Below, in pieces: positions 52,803 through 61,563 of a DNA stretch of 64,000 nt (position 1 is the stretch's first letter; the number at the start of each line of letters is the position of its first letter). A model generated the notes under the pieces. It did not search any database. It was not told the origin of the DNA and was given only the letters and a program-made list of their open reading frames with translations. Source of the stretch: Marininema halotolerans (GTDB taxonomy: Bacteria > Bacillota > Bacilli > Thermoactinomycetales > DSM-45169); contig NZ_FPAA01000005.1 of NCBI RefSeq assembly GCF_900116235.1, forward strand, positions 1-64,000, given 5' to 3'. Both the position numbers and the translations under genes were made by a program.

Positions 52803-52970
52803 ATCAGTAATCCAAAGACATGTGAGACGATTGAGAGAGCAATGGTAACCGCACACAGTATGCCCTATGCAGAATATCAGCGTAGTCTTGAAAATCGCAT
52901 GAAAGTGGAGGAAGCGCGTGAAGCTGACTACCGCAAAGCCAAGCGATTAGCTACAGAGTCTGGGGTATAA
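52803..52970 (+). CDS. Small basic protein (42-55 aa), unknown; possible ATC start
   Basis: A promoter, an AAGGGAGAG ribosome site and a terminator frame this gene, but the codon at the right distance is ATC (52803), not ATG. The frame from there reads 55 aa (ISNPKTCETIERAM..., then MPYAEYQRSLENRMKVEEAR...). The first ordinary start is ATG 52842, giving 42 aa without a clear site. The product is helical and charged; no family is recognised. Options are a rare ATC start, as in infC-like ATT starts, or a point mutation that silenced the gene. Confidence 0.5.
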   Translation: MSNPKTCETIERAMVTAHSMPYAEYQRSLENRMKVEEAREADYRKAKRLATESGV

Positions 52971-52984
52971 TAAATTAAATAATT

Positions 52985-53018
52985 AAAAAAAGATGATGGA
53001 ATTCCATCATCTTTTTTT
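52985..53018 (+). terminator. Terminator after the small gene
   Basis: Two 17-base arms meet at GGAATTCC with no loop and end in TTTTTTT. Confidence 0.85.
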
Positions 53019-53125
53019 GTATGGATTAACGATGTTTTCGACTCTTTTCTTGGTGATTTTCTGGTGGGGTGGGGAATAGGAGATGGTATACTCAAGAATG
53101 TACTTTTTTGAAAAAGGGTGAGAAC

Positions 53126-54922
53126 ATGGCTGAACAAAAACAACGGTACAGCATGAATTGGAACCTCGATGAGTTTTTTCCTGGAGGGAGCGAAACCCCA
53201 CAATTTAATCAGTATATTAAAACTCTCGAGAAGGATATCGCTGCATTTAATGGTGATCTTCTTCGCTTAACAAAGAAGCCTTCAGAGGATTTTAATGTAT
53301 GGAAAGCGGTGTTGGATCAATTACAAGGTCTCTCGCAACGTTTAGGTGAGGTAGGGTCTTATGTGAACTGTTTGACTGCAGAGGATATGAAAAATACCCA
53401 TGCAAAAATGCTTCGGGGACGTCTTGCACAAATGGGGGCTGATTTTAGCTCATCATTAACCAAGTTGGATCAATTATTTCTTGAAATGAGCGAGGCTGGA
53501 TGGGAGAACTTATTGCAAGATGCCCGCTTTTCTTCAATATCTTTCCCTCTCGCAGAGAGGAGACGGCGTGCAGCGGATCGCTTACCAGCCGATGGAGAGA
53601 GTTTAGTAGGGGATTTGGCAGTGGATGGATACCATGCCTGGGGGGACTTGTACTCCACCATCGTTAGCCGAATGACGATTCCTTTTTCTCAGAATGGTAA
53701 GGTTCAACAACTGTCAGTTGGACAGGCGGCTAATAAATTGAGCAGTGCCGATCGAAAGGTACGTAAACAAGTCTTTGATCAACTGAATAACGCTTGGGAG
53801 AAAGAAGAGGATCTGTTTGCCAGCACCTTAAATCACCTTGGGGGTTTTCGATTAAATGTATACCGCCATCGTGGTTGGGATTCGGTACATAAGGAACCCT
53901 TGGAAATTAACCGAATGTCAGGGGAAACGCTTCGTACGATGTGGGAAGTAATTGACCGAAATAAAGGCATGTTACTCCAGTACATGGATCGAAAAGCGAA
54001 GATGATTGGTGTGGAGAAACTAGCTTGGTATGATGTCTATGCACCAATTAGTCAAAATGAAAACCAGGTAGGATACCAGGAAGCCGCTGATTTTATTATC
54101 GATCAGTTTAACCGCTTTGATCCGCGGATGGCGGCTTTTGCTAACAAGGCGTTTCAAAACCGTTGGATTGAAGCAGAAGACCGTCCAGGGAAACGACCAG
54201 GCGGTTTCTGCACCAATTTCCCAAAGAGTGGTCAATCTCGTATTTTCATGACCTTTGCAGGCAGTTCCTCGAATGTGACGACACTGGCTCATGAACTTGG
54301 GCATGCTTATCATCAAAGTGTCATGGATGACCTCCCACAGTTGGCACAGCGGTATGCAATGAATGTTGCAGAGACGGCCTCAACCTTTGCCGAATCGATT
54401 GTTTCCGATGCTGCGATTCGTGAGGCGAAGAGCGATGAAGTAAAAGTGTCTCTTTTGGAAGATAAAATTCAACGGTCCGTCGCTTTCTTTATGGATATCC
54501 AAGCCCGATTCCTTTTTGAGACCCGCTTTTATGAAGAGCGGAAGAAAGGGTTGGTTAGCAGTGCAAGGTTGAAGGAATTGATGGTCGAAGCAGAAAAAGA
54601 AGCTTTTATGGATGCATTATCCGATTATCACCCATGGTATTGGGCATCCAAACTGCATTTTCATATCACAGGAGTTCCATTCTACAATTTCCCATATACC
54701 TTTGGTTATCTCTTTAGTACGGGTCTATATGGAAGAGCGTTACATACAGGTTCTGATTTTGCAGACAGGTATGTCGATTTATTGCGAGATACGGGGCGAA
54801 TGACGACGGAGGATTTGGCACAGAAACATTTGGGAGTGGATCTAACCCAACCCACCTTCTGGCAAGAAGCGGTGGATGTCATTCATGCAGACATCAAACA
54901 ATTTTTACAGTTAACAAATTAA
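53126..54922 (+). CDS. M3-family oligoendopeptidase (PepF type), copy 1
   Basis: This 598-aa cytoplasmic zinc peptidase has the HExxH motif in LAHELGHAYHQ and the downstream glutamate in MNVAETASTFAESIV. The family cuts peptides of about 7-17 residues. ATG 53126 has AAAAGGGTGAG upstream; a longer in-frame start lacks support. A close paralogue follows in tandem (55049-56848), with the same leader AAAAGGGTGAGAA, showing gene duplication. Confidence 0.93.
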   Translation: MAEQKQRYSMNWNLDEFFPGGSETPQFNQYIKTLEKDIAAFNGDLLRLTKKPSEDFNVWKAVLDQLQGLSQRLGEVGSYVNCLTAEDMKNTHAKMLRGRLAQMGADFSSSLTKLDQLFLEMSEAGWENLLQDARFSSISFPLAERRRRAADRLPADGESLVGDLAVDGYHAWGDLYSTIVSRMTIPFSQNGKVQQLSVGQAANKLSSADRKVRKQVFDQLNNAWEKEEDLFASTLNHLGGFRLNVYRHRGWDSVHKEPLEINRMSGETLRTMWEVIDRNKGMLLQYMDRKAKMIGVEKLAWYDVYAPISQNENQVGYQEAADFIIDQFNRFDPRMAAFANKAFQNRWIEAEDRPGKRPGGFCTNFPKSGQSRIFMTFAGSSSNVTTLAHELGHAYHQSVMDDLPQLAQRYAMNVAETASTFAESIVSDAAIREAKSDEVKVSLLEDKIQRSVAFFMDIQARFLFETRFYEERKKGLVSSARLKELMVEAEKEAFMDALSDYHPWYWASKLHFHITGVPFYNFPYTFGYLFSTGLYGRALHTGSDFADRYVDLLRDTGRMTTEDLAQKHLGVDLTQPTFWQEAVDVIHADIKQFLQLTN

Positions 54923-54939
54923 GGGGAGTTACTATGAGG

Positions 54940-54966
54940 GAAAGGATCTTCATATGAGATCCTTTC
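54940..54966 (+). terminator. Terminator between the two peptidase genes
   Basis: GAAAGGATCT pairs with AGATCCTTTC and is followed by T-rich sequence. Confidence 0.75.
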
Positions 54967-55048
54967 TTAATTTTTAAGATTGTAGAGTCAATTATATAGA
55001 GAATAGATGGTATAATAGCCAAGTAAATCAAGTGAAAAGGGTGAGAAT

Positions 55049-56848
55049 ATGGCGAAGCATCAGCAAGAACTTCGTTTAACATGGGACTTAGAATGCTTTT
55101 TTCCTGGCGGTAGTGCATCGCCCCAGTATGAAGAGTATTTAAATACCATAGAAGCTTCTCTTTCTGTGTTGAATGCGCAAATTGATGAGCAGGCCGGCAC
55201 ACCCACTGAGGACCTCTCCAAATGGGATGAGATGTTGCAACAGTCGCAACGGATCGCTAGCCAGCTATGGGAAGCCATCGCATTTGTAGAATGTTTAGCT
55301 GCACAGGATACGACAGATAAAGGGGTTCCAATCCTCTATGGACGTAATAAGCAGTTGGGTGCTGCTTTTAATAGCACCTTGACCAAATTGGATCAGTTGA
55401 TTTTGCAGATGGATGATGATCGCTGGTCTGCCTTATTACAGGATGAAAGATTTGCAGAAGTCTCCTTTAATTTAGCCGAACGCAGACTACGGGCAAAGGA
55501 GAAGATGTCTTCTGAAGGAGAAAGCTTAGCAGGAGACCTTGCTGTGGATGGGTATCATGCCTGGGGGAATATCTATAATTCTTTGGAAGGGCGATTGACC
55601 GTTCCTTTTGAAGAGAATGGCGAAATAAAGGAATTATCGATTGGGCAAGCGGACAACAAACTATATCACCCAGAACGCGGCGTTCGTCAACGTACGTTTG
55701 CTGCGATTGAGAAAGCATGGGAAAAGGAAGAGGACCTTGTAGCTGCAGCATTAAATCATTTAGCAGGCTTTCGAATTAATTTATATCGTCATCGCGGCTG
55801 GGATTCGATTCTAAAGGAACCATTGAATATTAATCGCATGTCTGAAAAAACACTCAAGACGATGTGGGAAGTGATTGATCAGAATAAAGCGAAGTTGCTT
55901 CAATTTTTTGATCGCAAAGCAAAGCTCCTTGGAGTGGAAAAATTAGCTTGGTACGATCTATATGCGCCAGTGGGCCGAGAAGAAGGGAAGGAGATTTCTT
56001 ACGATGAAGCGGCTCACTTTATTACAGAGCAATTTCATCGTTTTGATCCACGACTGGCTACGTTTGCTGAAAAAGCGTATCAAGAAGGATGGATTGAAGC
56101 GGAGGATCGCGCAGGAAAATTACCCGGAGGGTTTTGTACCACCTTTAGTGATAGTGAGCAGTCACGCATCTTCTTGACTTATTCAGGAACGATGTCCAAT
56201 GTGGCGACGATTGCTCATGAACTTGGGCATGCCTATCATGATGAAATGATGAACGGTCAGCCTCATATGGTGAAGGAATATGCCATGAATGTAGCGGAGA
56301 CCGCTTCAACTTTTGCTGAACGGATTGTATCCGATGCGGCGATTCGTGAAGCCCAGAGCACACAAGAAAAAATCACGTTGCTAGAAGATAAAATCCAAGC
56401 AGCAGTTGCATTCTTTATGGATATCCAATGCCGCTTTCTCTTTGAAACCCGTTTTTATGAAGAGCGTAAAAAGGGTCTTGTTAGTGTCAATCGCTTAAAT
56501 GAACTCATGCTTGAGGCGCAAAAAGAAGCCTTTATGGATTCATTAGCCGAGTATCACCCTCGTTTTTGGGCTTCCAAGCGGCATTTTTATGGAACAGAAG
56601 CTCCCTTTTACAATTTCCCTTACACCTTTGGCTATTTATTTAGTACCGGGATTTATAGTAAAGCATTGGAAGAGGGTCCTTCTTTTGCTGATCAGTACGT
56701 GGAGTTATTGCGGGATACAGGACGGATGACGACGGAGGACTTAGCACAGAAGCACTTGGGAGTTGATTTAACTCGCCCGGAGTTTTGGCAAAATGCAGTG
56801 AATCTCATTCATCAAGATATCGATCAATTCCTAACGTTAACTTCATAA
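55049..56848 (+). CDS. M3-family oligoendopeptidase (PepF type), copy 2
   Basis: This 599-aa paralogue of the preceding protein has HExxH in IAHELGHAYHDEMM and MNVAETASTFAERIV. The two proteins are alike along their full length, including the C-terminal DLAQKHLGVDLT. All catalytic residues remain in both, so neither looks decayed. Specificity may differ. It has its own promoter-like TATAAT near 55011 and a ribosome site like copy 1. Confidence 0.93.
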   Translation: MAKHQQELRLTWDLECFFPGGSASPQYEEYLNTIEASLSVLNAQIDEQAGTPTEDLSKWDEMLQQSQRIASQLWEAIAFVECLAAQDTTDKGVPILYGRNKQLGAAFNSTLTKLDQLILQMDDDRWSALLQDERFAEVSFNLAERRLRAKEKMSSEGESLAGDLAVDGYHAWGNIYNSLEGRLTVPFEENGEIKELSIGQADNKLYHPERGVRQRTFAAIEKAWEKEEDLVAAALNHLAGFRINLYRHRGWDSILKEPLNINRMSEKTLKTMWEVIDQNKAKLLQFFDRKAKLLGVEKLAWYDLYAPVGREEGKEISYDEAAHFITEQFHRFDPRLATFAEKAYQEGWIEAEDRAGKLPGGFCTTFSDSEQSRIFLTYSGTMSNVATIAHELGHAYHDEMMNGQPHMVKEYAMNVAETASTFAERIVSDAAIREAQSTQEKITLLEDKIQAAVAFFMDIQCRFLFETRFYEERKKGLVSVNRLNELMLEAQKEAFMDSLAEYHPRFWASKRHFYGTEAPFYNFPYTFGYLFSTGIYSKALEEGPSFADQYVELLRDTGRMTTEDLAQKHLGVDLTRPEFWQNAVNLIHQDIDQFLTLTS

Positions 56849-56853
56849 ACCAA

Positions 56854-56887
56854 ATCAACGACCTCTTCATTGGGAGAGGTCGTTGAT
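56854..56887 (+). terminator. Hairpin after peptidase copy 2
   Basis: ATCAACGACCTCT pairs perfectly with AGAGGTCGTTGAT; a T run is lacking, so termination is tentative. Confidence 0.5.
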
Positions 56888-56914
56888 CCATGTGTTAATT
56901 AAGGAGAGGTACAG

Positions 56915-57484
56915 ATGTACATATCGTTAAAGGGAGATCGTGTTCATTTGCGGGACTTTGCACAAATGGATCTGGATACCATTTGGTATTGGGAGTATGA
57001 ATCAGCTGATCAAGAACATCACCGATGGAATGGCCCGTATTATAAGGTCCTAAAACCGACCCGTGAAGAATTTATGAGTCAATGGTTGGGCCACCTTGCT
57101 CGTCAAGAAACCGACGAGACCCGTTGGCGGTTAGCCATTGAGATTAACGGTGAGTTAAAAGGCATAGTGAGCCGCTATTGGGTTGATGAGGTGACCGATT
57201 GGATGGAAACGGGTTTAGTGATTTATGATTCCCGTTATTGGTCAGGTGGGTATGGAACAGAAGCCTTTCGCTTATGGATCAACTATCTTTTTTGCCATCT
57301 CGATACGACTCGTCTGGGGATATCCACTTGGTCGGGGAATGAACGAATGATCCGATTAGCGATGCGTATTGGGATGATCGAAGAAGGACGAATTCGAAGA
57401 GCGCGTATCGTTGATGGGAACTATTATGATTCGGTCAAAATGGGGATGTTACGCGAAGAGTGGGTGGCGATTCAAAGGGATTAA
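56915..57484 (+). CDS. GNAT-family N-acetyltransferase (RimJ/RimL-like)
   Basis: The 189-aa protein has the RimJ/RimL-type plan: VHLRDFAQMDLDTIWYWEYE at the start, the acetyl-CoA loop region SGGYGTEAFRLWINYLF, and ERMIRLAMRIGMIEEGRIRR. It probably acetylates a small amine or a protein N-terminus. AAGGAGAGG precedes the ATG. Its end overlaps the convergent phosphatase gene by 4 bases. Confidence 0.88.
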   Translation: MYISLKGDRVHLRDFAQMDLDTIWYWEYESADQEHHRWNGPYYKVLKPTREEFMSQWLGHLARQETDETRWRLAIEINGELKGIVSRYWVDEVTDWMETGLVIYDSRYWSGGYGTEAFRLWINYLFCHLDTTRLGISTWSGNERMIRLAMRIGMIEEGRIRRARIVDGNYYDSVKMGMLREEWVAIQRD

Positions 57485-58023
57485 TGGATATCGTCTAACT
57501 GCCATTCCTGGATACCACAATGATTTAGCTCATCGATGTCACCTGTAATGGAACGAATGACGGTACCATGGCAGACGACAATCACGTGTTGATAATCGCG
57601 ATAACGTTCCAAAACCCCTTTGACTCGCTGGATAATACTATCAATCGGCTCCCAAATAGGTGTTTCACCGGGAGGGTGAACACCGTGATGGCGCTGAAAT
57701 TCTGCGCGAAGTGTTTTCAATTGTTCAAAGGAATCATAAGATAAGGTTTGATCGGGGATCCATTCATGTAAGTCATATTCGACTTGAATGGGTAAATCGA
57801 GAATGCGGCTAATGATCGCTGCCGTCTGCAATGCTCGGGTATAGGGTGAGGACAAAATAAGATCCGCCTTCGCGAAGCGGGGATCATATGCGGCTTGCTT
57901 AGCTTCTCTTTCCCCCTTAACGGAAAGAGGCACGAGATCTCGTTGTACTCCTACTAAATGTCTTTCATCAGTTAATTCCCAGTAGGGTTCACCATGTCGA
58001 ATCAAGTAAAACTGTGCCATCAT
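57481..58023 (-). CDS. Histidine phosphatase family protein
   Basis: This 180-aa phosphoglycerate-mutase-like enzyme has the catalytic LIRHGEPYW, SSPYTRALQTAAII and VVCHGTVIRSI segments. It is probably a broad phosphatase; the substrate is unknown. AGGAGG precedes the ATG. The start region lies opposite the leader of the YitT gene. Confidence 0.9.
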   Translation of the reverse strand: MMAQFYLIRHGEPYWELTDERHLVGVQRDLVPLSVKGEREAKQAAYDPRFAKADLILSSPYTRALQTAAIISRILDLPIQVEYDLHEWIPDQTLSYDSFEQLKTLRAEFQRHHGVHPPGETPIWEPIDSIIQRVKGVLERYRDYQHVIVVCHGTVIRSITGDIDELNHCGIQEWQLDDIH

Positions 58024-58082
58024 GTTTCCTCCTGCATGATCAAATGATCAGGATAAACTACATAGACAAAAGAGGTGAGAGC

Positions 58083-58973
58083 TTGGAACAGAACGTGGTG
58101 CAAACGATGGGAAGACAACATAAGAAATTAAGTAAGGTAAAGGTACTTAAGAGAGCCATCCTGATTTTTATAGGCGCGGCCTTTGTAGCAATCGGTTTGG
58201 AGGTCTTTTTAGTTCCAAACAACGTGATTGATGGAGGGGTTGTGGGGGTATCCATTATTCTCTCCTATCTCACGAGTGTACCATTAGGTGCTTTATTATT
58301 CCTTCTCAACTTGCCCTTTTTTTTTCTAGGATACAAGCAGATTGGAAAAACCTTTGCCCTATCCACCCTTTTTGGGGTCGCGGTGATGTCCGTGGGAACG
58401 ACCTTACTCCATTCCATTGAGCCTGTGACCGATGATCCACTTTTAGCATCTGTATTTGGTGGCATTGTATTAGGAATCGGTGTGGGAATGGTTATTCGTT
58501 ATGGTGGATCCTTAGATGGAACGGAAATCCTTGCGATCATGTTTAATAAACAACTACCCTTCTCCGTAGGTCAAACGGTTATGTTTTTTAACATCTTTAT
58601 TCTAGGAAGTGCAGGATTTGTGTTTGGTTGGGATCGAACGATGTACTCCTTAATCGCTTATTTTATTGCTTTTAAAACCATTGATATTACCATGGAAGGC
58701 TTTGACGAGACGAAAGCAGCTTGGATCATTAGTGAACAAGCAGAAGAATTAGGAGATGCTATTTTAAACCGGCTTGGACGGGGTGTGACCTATTTAAATG
58801 GGGAAGGTGCCTATACCGGTGACAATAAAAAAGTGATCTTTTGTGTGATTACGCGCCTTGAAGAAGCTAAACTGAAGTCGATTGTGGAAGATTTAGACGA
58901 AGGAGCTTTTTTGGCAGTTGGTAATTTGCATGAAGTTCAGGGCGGACGCTTTAAAAAACGAGATATCCATTGA
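58083..58973 (+). CDS. YitT-family membrane protein (DUF161/DUF2179)
   Basis: The 296-aa protein has five to six membrane segments (first AILIFIGAAFVAIGLEVFLV) with the family's VIDGGVVGVSIILSYLT and MVIRYGGSLDGTEILAIM, followed by a cytoplasmic DUF2179 domain with LGRGVTYLNGEGAYTGDNKKV. Family members are uncharacterised transport-like proteins. TTG 58083 is chosen because GAGGTG is 6 bases upstream; longer in-frame starts run over the divergent gene. Confidence 0.88.
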   Translation: MEQNVVQTMGRQHKKLSKVKVLKRAILIFIGAAFVAIGLEVFLVPNNVIDGGVVGVSIILSYLTSVPLGALLFLLNLPFFFLGYKQIGKTFALSTLFGVAVMSVGTTLLHSIEPVTDDPLLASVFGGIVLGIGVGMVIRYGGSLDGTEILAIMFNKQLPFSVGQTVMFFNIFILGSAGFVFGWDRTMYSLIAYFIAFKTIDITMEGFDETKAAWIISEQAEELGDAILNRLGRGVTYLNGEGAYTGDNKKVIFCVITRLEEAKLKSIVEDLDEGAFLAVGNLHEVQGGRFKKRDIH

Positions 58974-59007
58974 TGGAGCGAATCCAGAAAAAGCGAATGC
59001 TTTTAAG

Positions 59008-59036
59008 ACCTAGGGATAAACACCCTAGGTTTTTTA
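59008..59036 (+). terminator. Terminator after the YitT gene
   Basis: ACCTAGGG pairs with CCCTAGGT, followed by TTTTTTATT. Confidence 0.85.
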
Positions 59037-59076
59037 TTGCATAAAGAGAGGTTCATCGATATACTGATTACCAACG

Positions 59077-59105
59077 CACACTACCTTGCATTGCAAGGTA
59101 GTGTG
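59077..59105 (+). promoter_or_regulatory. Probable PadR operator
   Basis: CACACTACCTTGCA and TGCAAGGTAGTGTG are perfect 14-base arms around one T, 22 bases before the PadR start. Confidence 0.7.
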
Positions 59106-59127
59106 TGATGCGAACGGAGGATGACGG

Positions 59128-59454
59128 ATGTCTACCTATAGTCAAATGTTAAAAGGAATTATGGAGGGTTGTATCCTGGAAATGATCAATCAGAAAGAAC
59201 GTTATGGATATGAGCTGAGTCAAAAATTGAGTCAGCATGGTTTTCCCCACATTAGTGAAGGAAGTATTTATCCTTTACTCTTACGAATGCAGAAAGAGGG
59301 TTTGATTGAAGGAAGTTTGATTCCATCCCAATCAGGGCCACGAAGGAAATATTATCGACTGACACAAAAAGGGGAAAAAACACTTGCTGAATTTACACAC
59401 CAATGGGATGCATTAAAAAGGGCAGTGGATAACGTACTTGAACCCAATACATAA
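59128..59454 (+). CDS. PadR-family transcriptional regulator
   Basis: This 108-aa winged-helix protein has ERYGYELSQKLSQHGFPHIS, EGSIYPLLLRMQKEGLIEG and the wing RRKYYRLTQKGEKTL. It probably represses its own operon through the palindrome at 59077-59105. CGGAGGATG lies before the ATG. The membrane protein gene that follows is the usual partner type. Confidence 0.93.
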   Translation: MSTYSQMLKGIMEGCILEMINQKERYGYELSQKLSQHGFPHISEGSIYPLLLRMQKEGLIEGSLIPSQSGPRRKYYRLTQKGEKTLAEFTHQWDALKRAVDNVLEPNT

Positions 59455-59475
59455 ATGAAAAAGAAAGGAGCGTCG

Positions 59476-60162
59476 ATGATGACAGTACAGGAAATGATTG
59501 AATGGAATAATGCTCGTCGGAAGACTTTGTCAGATGAGGGTTTATCTTATTATGAAGAGATGCTTGTGTATATCCGCAGTAGTTGGGTACCAGAAAAACA
59601 AGGAGAAGAATTATTACTAGAGATATTAGAACATTTAATCGAAGCAGAGGGGGAGGGACGTTCAGTCGATGAGGTTTTTGGAGATCATCCGGAAGTCTTT
59701 TGTAAAGAAACCATTGCGGCGTTACCAAAGCGAAGCTTAGGTAGTTGGGTGATGTTGATCGGTACAACCATATGGACATCCTTAACGTGGATGTTAGGGA
59801 TTCATGCCGGGTTAGGTATTCTTATCATGATTGTTGGTCAATGGGTTTCGTTATCTCCAAATATAAAAAATGCGATTTCCAATATTAATGCATGGTCATT
59901 CATAGAGATAGCATTTTTAGTATTTATATCTATTGTCATTATCTTTATGGTTCTGAAAAAGGAGATTGTATTATTGGAAATGGAGAGTTCTGTAAAGAAT
60001 AAAATCAAATTTTCTGGAATCCTATTGATGGTTTGGCTTCTGTTTTACAGTGTTCATCAAATGCTCCCTCCTGTTACTATACCCATGTCCCCATGGATCA
60101 GTGGTGCTTTATTTATCCTGGGTTGGCTCGGGCAACGGTGGTTGTGGGGACGAGTCGAATAG
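59476..60162 (+). CDS. Membrane protein with N-terminal HAAS-like domain
   Basis: The 228-aa protein has an N-terminal helical domain of about 75 residues (YYEEMLVYIRSSWVPEKQGE, LLLEILEHLIEAEGEGRSVD) like the HAAS/DUF1700 domains found after PadR genes, then five or so membrane segments. ATG 59476 has AAAGGAG just upstream. Such pairs are thought to transmit envelope or lipid signals; the role here is unknown. Confidence 0.72.
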   Translation: MMTVQEMIEWNNARRKTLSDEGLSYYEEMLVYIRSSWVPEKQGEELLLEILEHLIEAEGEGRSVDEVFGDHPEVFCKETIAALPKRSLGSWVMLIGTTIWTSLTWMLGIHAGLGILIMIVGQWVSLSPNIKNAISNINAWSFIEIAFLVFISIVIIFMVLKKEIVLLEMESSVKNKIKFSGILLMVWLLFYSVHQMLPPVTIPMSPWISGALFILGWLGQRWLWGRVE

Positions 60163-60252
60163 CAAAAAGTCCACATCATGCAATCATCCTCTCATGTTCT
60201 TTTGTGATATAGGAAAGAGTAAAGAGTGATAGCAAATGACGGAAGCAAAATA

Positions 60253-60274
60253 AAAACACCTGAAAAGGTGTTTT
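60253..60274. terminator. Bidirectional terminator
   Basis: AAAACACCT pairs with AGGTGTTTT between the membrane protein gene and the convergent CxxC gene. Confidence 0.75.
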
Positions 60275-60314
60275 GGCGCTGACGGGTACTTGAAGGTATT
60301 TGTGGTGTTCCATC

Positions 60315-60485
60315 CTACGACGAGTTTTTTTTTGCGTCAGGCTTCTCCTGTTTCATCTCCTTACGAACATACCACCCATCTCCGATGGATTCATATCCCT
60401 CACGATTGGAAGTATGAAGTGGGCAAAAGTCACAGCGTCCGCCTGGGCGTTGGCGGTAACATTCAATGCATCGAATGGGTTTCAT
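60315..60485 (-). CDS. Small CxxC protein (56 aa), unknown
   Basis: ATG 60485 has GGAGGG 6 bases upstream. The product starts MKPIRCIECYRQRPGGRCDF and continues CPLH, so CIEC and CDFC could bind one zinc. A WYVRKEMKQEK segment and a basic tail follow. It resembles short zinc-ribbon proteins near nucleic-acid genes but I do not recognise the family. It lies between the PadR unit and suf, on the opposite strand. Confidence 0.7.
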   Translation of the reverse strand: MKPIRCIECYRQRPGGRCDFCPLHTSNREGYESIGDGWYVRKEMKQEKPDAKKNSS

Positions 60486-60755
60486 TGGTTTCCCTCCTTC
60501 GAGTGACAGTCAAAATTTCACAGGGGGGAGACATCAATCATTTCTAGGGAGAGAATGGATCCGACGGAAGGAAGCCTTGAATCATATGGGGGCATAAGAT
60601 AGAATGTAATGAGAATCAGGTGAGAATAAGTCTAAAAACCGGACCAGCTTACCTGGATTGAGCTTATCGTAACATAACCATTTCCACCTGCATACGGGAA
60701 ATAGCGGAATCGCCTGCTAAAACCGAGGGTGAAGAGAATACGGAGGAATGCACAA
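60486..60755. other. Region upstream of sufC
   Basis: This is leader sequence with no clear riboswitch or Fur-type palindrome. No gene was seen. Confidence 0.4.
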
Positions 60756-61544
60756 ATGTCGACGGTTCCCAAACTGACGATAAAGGATCTTCATGTGTCC
60801 ATTGAGGAGAAAGAAATCCTTAAAGGTGTGAACTTAGAAGTAAAAGGTGGCGAAATCCACGCCATCATGGGTCCAAACGGTACAGGGAAATCCACCTTGG
60901 CCCAGGCACTCATGGGTCATCCACGTTATGAAGTGACATCCGGGGATGTTTCCTTAGACGATGAGGATGTATTGGAAATGGAAGTCGATGAGCGTGCGCG
61001 TAAAGGATTGTTTCTCGCCATGCAATATCCTTCTGAGATCGCAGGGGTAACCAACTCCGACTTCTTGCGTAGTGCGGTGAATGCAAAGCGTGGAGAAGGC
61101 AATGAGATTTCTATTATGAAATTTATCAAGCAGTTGGATAAGAAAATGGGACAATTGAACATGGATGAGTCCTTTGCCAACCGTTATCTCAACGAAGGCT
61201 TCTCTGGTGGGGAAAAGAAACGGAATGAAATTCTCCAGTTACTTATGTTGGAACCCCGTATTGCCATTCTCGATGAAATCGACTCCGGTCTTGATATCGA
61301 TGCATTGAAAGTGGTGGCGGATGGCGTGAATGCGATGCGTAATCCAAACACAGGCTTCCTGATCATTACGCACTATCAGCGTCTTCTTAACTATGTAACT
61401 CCGGACTTTGTTCATGTAGCCATGCAAGGTCGCATTGTTAAATCTGGGGGTCCTGAGTTGGCTGAACGTCTAGAAGCTGAAGGATATGACTGGGTAAAAG
61501 AAGAGCTAGGCATCGATGACGAAACTGCCGAACAACAAGCTTAA
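60756..61544 (+). CDS. sufC: Fe-S assembly ATPase SufC
   Basis: This 262-aa ABC-type ATPase of the SUF scaffold has Walker A GPNGTGKSTLAQ, signature LNEGFSGGEKKRNE and Walker B IAILDEIDSGLD. It works with SufB and SufD to load clusters. ATG 60756 is chosen with GGAGG 9 bases upstream; the ORF extends further but without a site. It is the first gene of sufCDS, the Bacillus order. Confidence 0.98.
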   Translation: MSTVPKLTIKDLHVSIEEKEILKGVNLEVKGGEIHAIMGPNGTGKSTLAQALMGHPRYEVTSGDVSLDDEDVLEMEVDERARKGLFLAMQYPSEIAGVTNSDFLRSAVNAKRGEGNEISIMKFIKQLDKKMGQLNMDESFANRYLNEGFSGGEKKRNEILQLLMLEPRIAILDEIDSGLDIDALKVVADGVNAMRNPNTGFLIITHYQRLLNYVTPDFVHVAMQGRIVKSGGPELAERLEAEGYDWVKEELGIDDETAEQQA

Positions 61545-61563
61545 GAGCGGAGGAGGGTACGAG

